A stretch of DNA of 43,653 bases from a virus, in IMG/VR virus record IMGVR_UViG_3300049447_000008, positions 1 to 43,653 of that record. One strand, given 5' to 3'. The notes below the pieces were generated by a model. The model made no database searches and was not told the origin of the DNA. It worked only from the letters and a program-made list of their open reading frames with translations. The position numbers and the translations under genes were made by a program. This document shows, in pieces, positions 24,218-32,120 of the stretch (positions within the stretch are counted from its first letter, which is position 1; every line of letters starts with the position of its first letter).

Positions 24218-24792
24218 GAATCGGGCTGTCGTTTCTCAATCAGGTGCGGGGGCTGAAGCCGAGCGGTGGGCTCCTCGCGCAGACGTTTCAGCAGATTGTC
24301 TCCGGTGTGACGGCGGGCTATCACATCGAACATACCGTCGATGACCATCACGGCACGATTCACGCGACCGGGCCGATGTATGAGCGGGGGCGGACGGCCG
24401 CGCTCGGTGAATCGCAAGTGCCGCCGTTTCTGGCGACGGATTTCAGCGCGGTGGCGCCGCTCACGTGGGTCGTCGCGTCAGCCGGTCTCGAGACCTACGC
24501 CTATGCGTGGGTCGGTCCGCGGCTGCTGTTCGACCTGTCGATTAGCGGCACGACGGGCGGCGCGAACGGTCCGTATCTGACGATTCGGTTGCCGTTGAAT
24601 CTCACGGCGAAACGCACGGCGTATGTGCCATTGTTCATCTACGAAGCGGGTGTGGTCATCAACGGCGGACTGCTATACTCAACCGTCGGGAGTCGGGTGC
24701 TGACGTTGATCAAGCCGTTGGCCGCGAACTGGGTCGCGGGGTCGCTGACGATTGTGCGCGCACAAATCGGCGTGGAAATGGTGCTCTTATGA
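24214..24792 (+). CDS. Virion protein of unknown family
   Basis: 192 residues, ATG overlapping the nozzle stop. Beta-rich with few charges: ATDFSAVAPLTWVVASAGLE, LTIRLPLNLTAKRTAYVPLF, SRVLTLIKPLAANWVAGSLT. Reads like a small fibre or tail-associated jelly-roll protein. A CTATAC sequence at 24671 is inside the coding frame and not a defended promoter. Confidence 0.6.
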   Translation: MRIGLSFLNQVRGLKPSGGLLAQTFQQIVSGVTAGYHIEHTVDDHHGTIHATGPMYERGRTAALGESQVPPFLATDFSAVAPLTWVVASAGLETYAYAWVGPRLLFDLSISGTTGGANGPYLTIRLPLNLTAKRTAYVPLFIYEAGVVINGGLLYSTVGSRVLTLIKPLAANWVAGSLTIVRAQIGVEMVLL

Positions 24793-26129
24793 AATCCGCC
24801 TACGACCCGACTAGTGAGAACAGTTACGACGCGGTGCGCAAGCGCGTCCTCGCGCAGCAGGGGATGGCGGAACCCTCCGCGGCGCTCGGGGGCGGGACGG
24901 CCGTCACGACGGGCGGCGACCAACTCGCGCCCGCCGAGTTCGCGGCGGCTGAGCCGGACCAGAACTACACGGGCGGATCGTCGACGTTCGACGAGAGCGG
25001 CGGACACGCGATTGCGACGCCGCCGCTTGGGCTCGTCGGGCCTGGTGGTCCGGTCACGAATGCGAATCAGCTCATCAACATCGGGCAAGGCGGGCAGGGC
25101 GCTCCAGATTCGACCTACGGCGAGACGGGCGGAATGCCGCAGGACACCAGCACGGCGGCGCCAGCAGCGCCGTCCGCCATCAGTTGGGGCACGGGCGACC
25201 CGATGCAGGATTGGCTGGGGTTCATCCAGCACGCGACGGGCGGGCAAGTCGCGAGTCGTGGCGGGTCGCAAGGCGGATTCATCACGGGCGGAGGCGCGGC
25301 GCTCGGCAAGCTCCAGCCATTCGTCGACCAATACAATGCGACCTACGGACGGAAAGCCACGGTCGTCGGTGACGACAAGATTGATTTCAACGACGGCCGC
25401 GGGCCGATTGATGTCATCACGTCCGACGGCGATTTCTGGTATGGCGGTGCGGCCGGGACGGGCGGCGGCGCGGGGGGCTATGGCACGGGCACCGCGGCAC
25501 CAGCCGGCGCGTCAACGGCCGCTCCAGCTCCCGCAGCGGCTGCCACGTCAACCGCCGCGCCGTCAGCCTCGGCTGTTCAATCGCCGAACGCCGTCACTGC
25601 CGCGGCCGGCGGCGGGTCGACCTCCGCCAGCGCGGGGACCGCCGGCAGCGCGCCAAGCGACTGGCAGCAGCAGGTGCGCGCGATTCTCATGCAACGGCTG
25701 GCCGCGGCGGGGCGACCAGTCGACGCGAACTCGCCGGAGATTGCGGGCGCGGTGACGGCGGCGCGGGACGAAGCGACCCGGGCGACGGACACGGAACGCA
25801 CGGCACTCGCGGAACGGCTCTACGCGCAGGGCGGGCTGAACAGCAATGAGCTGAATCAGGGCATCCAGCAAAGTTCCGAACGGAACGCCCAGAACATCGG
25901 CGGCTTGCGGGCGAGTCTCATCATGCAGGAATACGGCAAGCGGCGTCAGGAGCTCGATTCGCTGTTGCAGACCGCGACGGCGAGCGGGGACGCGGAATCC
26001 GCGCGACAGGTGCAGATGGAGATGGCGGCGCTCGATGCGACGCTGAAGCGCGAAGGATTTGGCATTGACCTCGCGAAATATTCTGCCTACCTCAATCAAA
26101 ACGCCGCACTGGCCGGATTGAACGGCTGA
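24789..26129 (+). CDS. Internal virion protein candidate
   Basis: 446 residues. A Gly/Thr-rich N-terminus leads to a globular segment (about 130-220: MQDWLGFIQHATGGQ ... LQPFVDQYNATYGRKATVVG ... DGDFWYGG), a long Ala/Pro/Ser/Thr linker (about 225-290), and a helical C-terminal third (QVRAILMQRLAAAGRPVD, SGDAESARQVQMEMAALDAT). This mosaic, and location after the nozzle, suits an ejected internal protein. The globular segment vaguely recalls a NlpC-like or lysozyme-like fold but lacks a defendable catalytic set. Confidence 0.6.
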   Translation: MKSAYDPTSENSYDAVRKRVLAQQGMAEPSAALGGGTAVTTGGDQLAPAEFAAAEPDQNYTGGSSTFDESGGHAIATPPLGLVGPGGPVTNANQLINIGQGGQGAPDSTYGETGGMPQDTSTAAPAAPSAISWGTGDPMQDWLGFIQHATGGQVASRGGSQGGFITGGGAALGKLQPFVDQYNATYGRKATVVGDDKIDFNDGRGPIDVITSDGDFWYGGAAGTGGGAGGYGTGTAAPAGASTAAPAPAAAATSTAAPSASAVQSPNAVTAAAGGGSTSASAGTAGSAPSDWQQQVRAILMQRLAAAGRPVDANSPEIAGAVTAARDEATRATDTERTALAERLYAQGGLNSNELNQGIQQSSERNAQNIGGLRASLIMQEYGKRRQELDSLLQTATASGDAESARQVQMEMAALDATLKREGFGIDLAKYSAYLNQNAALAGLNG

Positions 26130-26130
26130 T

Positions 26131-27579
26131 ATGGCTGATCCACATTCTGTCGTCAAAGGCGATACCGCCGTCCAGATCGACACGTTCAATCAGTGGATGC
26201 GCGGGCAGCCGTGGTATCAGTCGCTCATTCGCTCATTCGGACAAGATCCGAACAGCGTCCACCTGAACGACGCGCAAAAGACGCAAGTGGTCCGCGCGGC
26301 GCAAGCCAACGGCGCGCGCATCGATGAAGGGAACGAAGAAGTCGACAACAGCGGCAACTTCCGCAACAAGGGCCACGCGCTGCGCAACACGATTATCGTC
26401 GCGGGCATCGTGGGGGCGACGATTGCGACGGCTGGCGCGGCGGGCGCGTTCGCGGGGGCTGCGGGGGCTGCGGGGGCTGCGGGCGCGGGGTCGGCGGGTG
26501 CCGCGGGAGCCGGCGCAGGTCTCGCGGGCGCTGAACTCGGGATGGCGACCGCGCTCCCTGGCGCGATTGGCGTGGGCGCTGGAGCGGCCGGCGCGGGCGC
26601 GGCAGGTGCAGCCGCCGGCGGCGCGGGGCTCGCGTCGACGCTGACGGGCGTCGGGGGCACGGCGCTTCCCGCTGCGACGGTGCCGACCGGCATGGCGGCG
26701 ACGGCTGGCGGCGCGGGTGTCGGGTCGACGATTCTTCAGACGGCCGGGAAACTGGCGGGCAACAAAGGCACAGTCGGCAACATCCTCGATGCCGCGGGCG
26801 TCATCGGCGGCGCGTTCGGTGCCGCGGGGAAAGGCGCGGCGGATGCGCGGATTCAGGAAGCGAATCTCGCGCTGGCGCAGGGTCGGATTTCGGTGGACCG
26901 CTACCGCGCCATCGTGGACGCCGTCAACAACGAGAACCGCTACAACCAGACCGCGGCCGAAGACAAGAATCAGTTCGGGCTGACGAGCGCCGGGCAAGCG
27001 AACAGCTTCGAGCTCGGGTCGACGGGGCAAGAGAACAACTACAACCTGTCGTCTTCCGGGCAAGCGAACAATTTCGCGCTCGGTCGCATCGGGGCCGCGT
27101 CGACGATCAACGACATGGACCTCGCGCAGCGGAAGTTTCAACTGTCCGCGCCTGGCCAGCGCGCCGGCAATGCGGTCCGTGGTGACATTCTGGCGAATGC
27201 GCGCGACGTGTCGATTGCGGCCGGGCCGAATATTCCGGTGCCGACGATTACAGGCGGTTTGCGGCCGTCGATGTTCTCTGACGCGACGCGGTCGCTTGGG
27301 ACGGACATCACGAATCAGGCGCTCGAAGGGCAGCGGAAGGGCGACACGTTCGCGCCGTTGCCAGACCTGCCGAATTATCAGGCGCCGGCCGGTTTCGTGC
27401 GACCGACGCCGACGACCGCGACGTATACCGCGCCGCCGCCGTATGTGCAGCCGCCGGGCGCGCCTGACCTGCCGGGGATGCCGCAGGCGGGCGGGCTGGA
27501 TACGTTTCTGAACACGGCGGGCGTCATCGGGAATCTCGCGAGCCTGCTCAAAAAGAAACCCGTCACGATGGGGGCCTGA
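26131..27579 (+). CDS. Internal virion/ejection protein with Gly-Ala-rich membrane-active segment
   Basis: 482 residues. After a soluble N-terminus, residues about 90-200 are an extreme Ala/Gly stretch (IVGATIATAGAAGAFAGAAG) that could insert in a membrane; its DNA holds three tandem GCGGGGGCT units (26452-26478). Four imperfect 11-residue repeats follow (26968-27099), of form NxFxLxSxGQA: NQFGLTSAGQA, NSFELGSTGQE, NNYNLSSSGQA, NNFALGRIGAA. The C-terminus is Pro-rich. Ejection proteins of podoviruses that bridge the periplasm have such features. No enzymatic motif. Confidence 0.62.
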   Translation: MADPHSVVKGDTAVQIDTFNQWMRGQPWYQSLIRSFGQDPNSVHLNDAQKTQVVRAAQANGARIDEGNEEVDNSGNFRNKGHALRNTIIVAGIVGATIATAGAAGAFAGAAGAAGAAGAGSAGAAGAGAGLAGAELGMATALPGAIGVGAGAAGAGAAGAAAGGAGLASTLTGVGGTALPAATVPTGMAATAGGAGVGSTILQTAGKLAGNKGTVGNILDAAGVIGGAFGAAGKGAADARIQEANLALAQGRISVDRYRAIVDAVNNENRYNQTAAEDKNQFGLTSAGQANSFELGSTGQENNYNLSSSGQANNFALGRIGAASTINDMDLAQRKFQLSAPGQRAGNAVRGDILANARDVSIAAGPNIPVPTITGGLRPSMFSDATRSLGTDITNQALEGQRKGDTFAPLPDLPNYQAPAGFVRPTPTTATYTAPPPYVQPPGAPDLPGMPQAGGLDTFLNTAGVIGNLASLLKKKPVTMGA

Positions 27580-27581
27580 CC

Positions 27582-28823
27582 GTGGGAATCGGTTTACAAG
27601 GCGCCTACGCAGTCGATGCGATGTCGCAGCACGTGCGGCAGCGGATTCAGGACCAGATTGCCGAAGAGGAACGGCAGCGCAACGCGGCGCTTCAAGCGCG
27701 TGCGGCTGACCGCGCAGATCAGTCGCTGGCGCAGCAGGACGAACTGAAGCGGCTCCAAATCGACGCGCAGCGCGCGAATCAAGCCGAGACGCAGAAAAAC
27801 CGCGAAGAGGCGAACGTGATCCGCGCGGTCAATCTGCGGCCGACCGGCGGCGTCGTGAGTGCGGCCGAACAGGCACGCGAAACGGCGCTCGGGATGCCGT
27901 CCGCGCTCTATGAGAGCCAAGGCATTCCAGAACCGCAAGCGCCAGAAGGGATCGCGGCGCCGGGTCAGGTGCGCGGCGCGCTGCGGATGATGCCCGACAC
28001 CATTGCGAACAGCCCCGCGCCGTCGCAGCGGTCGTATACCTTCGGCGAAACGCCGGCCGCTGAGGCGAAGCGGCGTCAGTTGGAGATTGAGCAGCAGAAG
28101 GCAGACGCGGACAAAGCCAGCGGACCCGGCATGGATGCCGCCGCGCAAGACCTCTACGCCAAACGGGCCTCCGGTCAACCGTTGACGCCCACGGAGAGCG
28201 CGACGTTGACGGGTTACGAACAGCGGAAGCGCGTCGTGAGCGATCCGGCGCAGCTGGCCGCGACGGAGCGACAAACGAACAGCATCGCGGCACAGACGGC
28301 GCAGCAGTCGCGCGCGCAAGGCTTCACGGAAGCGCAAGCCGGGCGCGCGGCGCTCACGAAGGCGGAAGGGGACCGCGCCACGGCGCTCGCCTCCGCGCAG
28401 ACAATGCGGGACACCATCGCCGCGGCGCAGGGCGGCAACATGACGGCGGCAGCGCTTCAGAACCTCGAAACGACGATGGCGGCCATCCGCGCGCAGGGCC
28501 TGAATCGGATCAACACGGCCGAAATTGGCGTGACCGCAAATGCGGGCTCGCTGTGGGATCGGTTGCAGAATTGGGCGGGCAAGGCGACCGTAGGCCAACC
28601 GGTCGATCCCACGATTCAGAAGGACATGACGGAGTTCGCGGGCATTCTGGAGAAAGGCGCGCACAAGAAGTATCTCGACGCGCACGCGAACATCACGACG
28701 CGCTACGGGCTCAAGGGCGAGAAAACATTACCGGCGCCGGGCGGTCCAGTTCTTGGCGAAAAGCGCACAGCGAACGGCGAAACGCGCGAGTGGACCGGCA
28801 CGGAATGGCGCTTGGTGAAGTGA
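27582..28823 (+). CDS. Coiled-coil internal virion/ejection protein
   Basis: 413 residues from GTG. Nearly all helix, rich in Ala, Gln, Arg and Glu (QIAEEERQRNAALQARAADR), with long coiled-coil stretches over residues 15-75 and 180-300, and a small C-terminal domain (GEKRTANGETREWTGTEWRL). In this block of large soluble-to-membrane proteins it most likely is an internal protein released at infection. The start is set by the 2-nt gap to the previous stop. Confidence 0.6.
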   Translation: MGIGLQGAYAVDAMSQHVRQRIQDQIAEEERQRNAALQARAADRADQSLAQQDELKRLQIDAQRANQAETQKNREEANVIRAVNLRPTGGVVSAAEQARETALGMPSALYESQGIPEPQAPEGIAAPGQVRGALRMMPDTIANSPAPSQRSYTFGETPAAEAKRRQLEIEQQKADADKASGPGMDAAAQDLYAKRASGQPLTPTESATLTGYEQRKRVVSDPAQLAATERQTNSIAAQTAQQSRAQGFTEAQAGRAALTKAEGDRATALASAQTMRDTIAAAQGGNMTAAALQNLETTMAAIRAQGLNRINTAEIGVTANAGSLWDRLQNWAGKATVGQPVDPTIQKDMTEFAGILEKGAHKKYLDAHANITTRYGLKGEKTLPAPGGPVLGEKRTANGETREWTGTEWRLVK

Positions 28824-28824
28824 C

Positions 28825-29868
28825 GTGCCGCAGAATCCGACCGATCCGAACTGGGGGCTGAAGACATCCGCAGTCGTGACGGACCCGACCGATCCCGATT
28901 GGGGAAAGCCGCGCGAGTTGCCCTCGTCAGAGAACATGGCGCCGAAGCCGGACCAGCCGGCGCCGGGCGGTATCGCGGAACGGTTCCTCGGTCGCATCCT
29001 GCCGTCGACGACGCCATCGGACTACGTGGCCGGCCCGCTCCGCGCGCTGACGCATCCCATTGACAGCGCAAAGCTCATCTATGACGCCGTGAAGGCCGAT
29101 CCCGTCGGCGCGGTGCCGGTGGTCGGCCCACTCAAGCGCGGCGTCGAAGATGTGGCCGCGGGCAACTACGCGGGCGCAGCGGGCGATGTCGTGTCGGCGA
29201 CGCTGCCGTTCGCGCTGAAGGGTGTGCGGGCGCCGACCGGACGGCTTGTTGCGGGCGTCGGCAGTATCGCGGAGGATATCGGGAGTTCCAAGCCGGCGCA
29301 GTATGCCGCCGGGGCCGGGGCCTATCACGGGCTCATGCGCGGGAACGTGGGCGAAGCGGCGGCGGCGGTCGCGGCACCCTACGCGCTTCGGCAGGCTGGC
29401 AAGGGCCTGAAGCTATTCGGCCGCATGATTCAGCCAGAGGAGACGCCGCCCCTACTCCGCCCGCCGACCGGCTCGACCGACTGGGCGGGCATGGCGGCCG
29501 AACATCCGAATCTCCCGATTCGCGAGATGCAGTCTGAATTGAACGCGCCGGCTCAGCGGCCGTGGTCCGCGAAGACCGACATCGCGAATGAACAGGCTGC
29601 GCGCTCGGCACCAGCCGTGAGCGATACGCGGTATGGCGAACTGCGCGACACGTTCGGCGGGCGTCAAGGCGCGGCACCGGCAACGGCACCGAAACCGCGT
29701 CTGTCGGCCGAGCAAATGGTCAAGATTCAGACCATGATTCAGCAGGGCATGGACCAGCAGACGGCGTATGACCTCGTGACGAAACCATCGTCGCTGTCGT
29801 CCTTCATCCGTTCGGATGCGGACGTGGCTGGCGAAATCGCGGCGCGCAACAAGACGGGGCGCTGGTGA
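28825..29868 (+). CDS. Internal virion/ejection protein candidate
   Basis: 347 residues from GTG, one base after the previous stop. The N-terminus has a short repeat, DPTDPNWG-like units (PTDPNWGLK and PTDPDWGKP). A central hydrophobic, Ala/Gly-rich part (GAVPVVGPLKRGVEDVAAGN, AAAVAAPYALRQAGKGLKLF) could be membrane-active, and the C-terminus is helical (MVKIQTMIQQGMDQQTAYDL). Last of the ejection-like series, coupled by GTGA overlap to the endopeptidase gene. Confidence 0.58.
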   Translation: MPQNPTDPNWGLKTSAVVTDPTDPDWGKPRELPSSENMAPKPDQPAPGGIAERFLGRILPSTTPSDYVAGPLRALTHPIDSAKLIYDAVKADPVGAVPVVGPLKRGVEDVAAGNYAGAAGDVVSATLPFALKGVRAPTGRLVAGVGSIAEDIGSSKPAQYAAGAGAYHGLMRGNVGEAAAAVAAPYALRQAGKGLKLFGRMIQPEETPPLLRPPTGSTDWAGMAAEHPNLPIREMQSELNAPAQRPWSAKTDIANEQAARSAPAVSDTRYGELRDTFGGRQGAAPATAPKPRLSAEQMVKIQTMIQQGMDQQTAYDLVTKPSSLSSFIRSDADVAGEIAARNKTGRW

Positions 29869-30248
29869 CGGACCATGACCGCGCCAAGCTCGCCGGCTGT
29901 CATCCGGACCTCATCGCGCGACTCGATCGCGTGCTCGCCGGGATGCAGGCGGCCGGCTTTCCGATGATGGTGACAGACGGCAAGCGGACGGCTGTCGAGC
30001 AAGCGGCGCTCTACGCGCAGGGCCGCACGGCGCCGGGCCACATCGTGACGTATGCGGATGGCGTGATGAACCTGTCGAACCATCAGAGCGGGCGCGCGGC
30101 TGACTCCTGTTTCGTGGTGGACGGGGCGCCGTCGTGGGCCGTCTCGCTGCCGTGGCATGCCTACGGGGCGCTGGTGGTGGCCGTGGGGCTCGTCTGGGGT
30201 GGCGACTGGCATCGATTGGTAGATTTACCACACGCGGAGTTGCCGTGA
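29865..30248 (+). CDS. Endolysin: M15/VanY-type peptidase
   Basis: 127 residues from GTG. The zinc site is plain: SNHQSGRAAD (H73, D80), the SxHxxGxAxD signature, and WGGDWHRLVDLPHAEL with H123 as third ligand. This is the fold of L-alanyl-D-glutamate or D-Ala-D-Ala peptidases used as phage endolysins, such as T5 Lys. It cuts peptidoglycan peptides. It has no signal peptide, so it would need the holin encoded next. Glu125 after H123 and Asp in the last motif match the family. Overlaps both neighbours by 4 and 1 nt. Confidence 0.88.
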   Translation: MTDHDRAKLAGCHPDLIARLDRVLAGMQAAGFPMMVTDGKRTAVEQAALYAQGRTAPGHIVTYADGVMNLSNHQSGRAADSCFVVDGAPSWAVSLPWHAYGALVVAVGLVWGGDWHRLVDLPHAELP

Positions 30249-30739
30249 TGCGGAGCGATCCGGTGTTCTGGCGACACGTGCTGCTTGTGCTCATCAGCAT
30301 GATGATTGCGGTCGCGCAGGTGGTCGCCTTGCGGCAAACACCAGCCACTGCGGGCGTCGGCCCGATAGGGGCGTCGCAGCCGGTGCCGCTCATCGTGCTC
30401 GATTGGGCGGTGGTCATTCCGCTGCTGTTTGCGGGCGGCGCGACGCTGATTACGGCCGTCGGCGGCGTGATTATTTCCGTCCGCAACGGGAAGAAGTCAG
30501 ACGCGATTCACGTCCTCGTCAACAGCGGGATGAGCAAGGCGCTCGCGGACCTTGCGACCTCACAAGAGGAGATTCGCGTGTTGCGCGAATTGGTGACGTC
30601 GTTGAATGTGCGGGTGGTCGGCGCGTTGCCGTCTGGCGACGTGCAAACCGTCGCGGACGCGGCGAAGCTCCCCTCGGCTGAAGTGCAAGCGGCGCAAGCG
30701 GCGACGCCCGCATTTGTGGAACGGCGGAAGCAGCCATGA
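30248..30739 (+). CDS. Holin-like two-span membrane protein
   Basis: 163 residues, ATG overlapping the endolysin stop. Two hydrophobic helices (about 9-27, VLLVLISMMIAVAQVVAL; about 48-78, VLDWAVVIPLLFAGGATLIT and on) are followed by a basic turn (RNGKKSD) and a cytoplasmic coiled-coil tail (LATSQEEIRVLRELVTSLNV). Position between endolysin and a lipoprotein makes a holin the best guess. The long C-terminal coiled coil is unusual for a holin; an inner-membrane spanin-like role is the alternative. Confidence 0.6.
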   Translation: MRSDPVFWRHVLLVLISMMIAVAQVVALRQTPATAGVGPIGASQPVPLIVLDWAVVIPLLFAGGATLITAVGGVIISVRNGKKSDAIHVLVNSGMSKALADLATSQEEIRVLRELVTSLNVRVVGALPSGDVQTVADAAKLPSAEVQAAQAATPAFVERRKQP

Positions 30740-31167
30740 ACCTGATTCAATTTCTCTGGTGGCGGATCACGGGGCGCAAGTTGCCGCCGCCGCCGAAGGC
30801 ACAGAAGCGCGTCGCCATCGTGCTCGTCCTCGCGCTGGCGCTCTCAGGCTGCGCGTCCAATCCGACGCCGCAACCGCCGCCGACGCCAGCGGCGCAGCGC
30901 GCGCTGACGGCTGACGCCATCGCGGGGCGGTTCCACGAGGCCGCCGCGTTCGTCATTCTGCAAGCCGACGCGGGGAACATCCCGACGTCTGTCAGTCGCC
31001 CCTTCGTGAAGTTCTGCCGTGACACGATTCTCGCGCTGGACAAGGCCGACGCGAGTTGGCAACTCGTCGCGCGCAGTGGTTGGAACAGCATCCGCGCGGA
31101 CATGCAGCGGTATCCGGTGCTCGCGCCGTGGCTGCGGACCATCGATACGCTCGTCGGGAGAGACTGA
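30736..31167 (+). CDS. Lipoprotein, possible o-spanin
   Basis: 143 residues. A lipobox LALSGCAS (cysteine at about residue 39) follows a basic region and hydrophobic core (VAIVLVLALALSGC); the N-terminal extension before the core is long (about 24 residues, including KLPPPPKAQKR). Past the cysteine come PTPQPPPTPAAQ, a flexible Pro linker, and a helical domain. In the lysis cassette such a protein may be the outer-membrane spanin subunit. Alternatively it is a host-surface (superinfection) lipoprotein. Confidence 0.62.
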   Translation: MNLIQFLWWRITGRKLPPPPKAQKRVAIVLVLALALSGCASNPTPQPPPTPAAQRALTADAIAGRFHEAAAFVILQADAGNIPTSVSRPFVKFCRDTILALDKADASWQLVARSGWNSIRADMQRYPVLAPWLRTIDTLVGRD

Positions 31168-31379
31168 TGGCGAACGTCAACATCGACTTGAACACGGTCG
31201 CGGCCGGCGTGGCGACGACGGTCATTTCGGAGCTATTCGCGCTCATCCACCGACGATCCGCCGCACTGTTGCCGCCGCCGACCGAAGACGAAGCGCGCAG
31301 CCATCTTCACATCGACACGCGCGATTGGGCGGCGGACCTGCAGATCTATCTCGATCGCACGGACCCGATGGTCCCATGA
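31167..31379 (+). CDS. Hypothetical small protein
   Basis: 70 residues, ATG overlapping the lipoprotein TGA by one base. N-terminal hydrophobic stretch (VNIDLNTVAAGVATTVISEL) could be a signal or weak membrane anchor, followed by a Pro-rich linker and an acidic end. Function unknown; possibly a lysis accessory protein. Confidence 0.5.
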   Translation: MANVNIDLNTVAAGVATTVISELFALIHRRSAALLPPPTEDEARSHLHIDTRDWAADLQIYLDRTDPMVP

Positions 31380-31813
31380 GCGACGTGACCATCTTCAGCG
31401 CGATGCGCCGACAGGCACAGGCGCAACTCAAGGCCATGCCGCGCGAGACGTATGCGTTTCAGCGCTTCGCGCCGTCGCCGTCGCCACGCCAGCGCCGCCC
31501 GTCTCGGTGCGGACTGTGCAAGGAACCCATCGTCCGCGTGTGGAACAACAAGACCGGCACGTGTCGCGCGTGCTGGAATGCGACGCGCGTGGCCATCGCG
31601 AAAGACCGTCACCGGAGCCAAGGAACTCCGTATCATGCGCACAGTGAGCGCCCGTGGATTCGTCGTGCTGGCGGCCGCGAGCATAGCAATGCTGTGCGCC
31701 GCGCCCGCTACCGCGCAAACCTTCACCAGTTACGAACTGCAAGTGACGGGGCCGGTCGGGAACAACAGCATCACGACACCGTTTCCGATTGCGGCGTCGG
31801 CGGTCCTCTGTAA
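31376..31813 (+). CDS. Zinc-finger protein ending inside the next gene
   Basis: 145 residues, ATG overlapping the previous stop. CGLC and CRAC knuckles spaced by 14 residues (CX2C-X14-CX2C) form a GATA- or ribbon-like zinc finger. The rest is basic (RHRSQ, RRARYRANLHQL). Its last 179 nt overlap, in another frame, the start of the secreted protein gene at 31635, so one of the two C- or N-terminal regions is constrained by both frames. Possible DNA/RNA-binding protein. Confidence 0.45.
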   Translation: MSDVTIFSAMRRQAQAQLKAMPRETYAFQRFAPSPSPRQRRPSRCGLCKEPIVRVWNNKTGTCRACWNATRVAIAKDRHRSQGTPYHAHSERPWIRRAGGREHSNAVRRARYRANLHQLRTASDGAGREQQHHDTVSDCGVGGPL

Positions 31814-32114
31814 CCTGACGCCGCTGCCCGCGCCGGGGTCGAAGGTCACAAACCCGACGATCTTTCAGATCAACGACCCGGACCATGCGGGGAAAGCCTG
31901 CACCTTTACGGTTGCCGCCATCGGCGTCGGTGGGCAAAGCTACGCCAACCTACTCCCGGGCGATTACACGGCCACCATCACCGGGACGACGGCTGCTGGT
32001 CTGCGCTCCGTCCCATCGCTGCCCGTGCCAGCGTGGACGATTGCGCCGGTCGCCCCTCCGCCTCCGCCGCCGCCGCCTCAGATCACGGGGCTCCTCGCAA
32101 TTCGACAGGAGTAG
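31635..32114 (+). CDS. Secreted Ig/Fn3-like protein with signal peptide
   Basis: 159 residues, with AAGGA (31620-31624) 10 nt upstream. Signal peptide about residues 1-28 (hydrophobic FVVLAAASIAMLCAAPATAQ), then a beta-sandwich-like domain (FTSYELQVTGP...; YANLLPGDYTATITGT) and an octaproline run before a short tail. The third signal-peptide protein in this phage. It lies between the lysis genes and the glycoside hydrolase and may act in the periplasm or on the surface. Confidence 0.6.
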   Translation: MRTVSARGFVVLAAASIAMLCAAPATAQTFTSYELQVTGPVGNNSITTPFPIAASAVLCNLTPLPAPGSKVTNPTIFQINDPDHAGKACTFTVAAIGVGGQSYANLLPGDYTATITGTTAAGLRSVPSLPVPAWTIAPVAPPPPPPPPQITGLLAIRQE

Positions 32115-32120
32115 TTCGAG

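Noticed and set aside
24665-24680. Promoter at CTATAC within the gene at 24214
   Set aside because: Inside a well-supported coding frame, no matching -35 and no start codon at leaderless distance.
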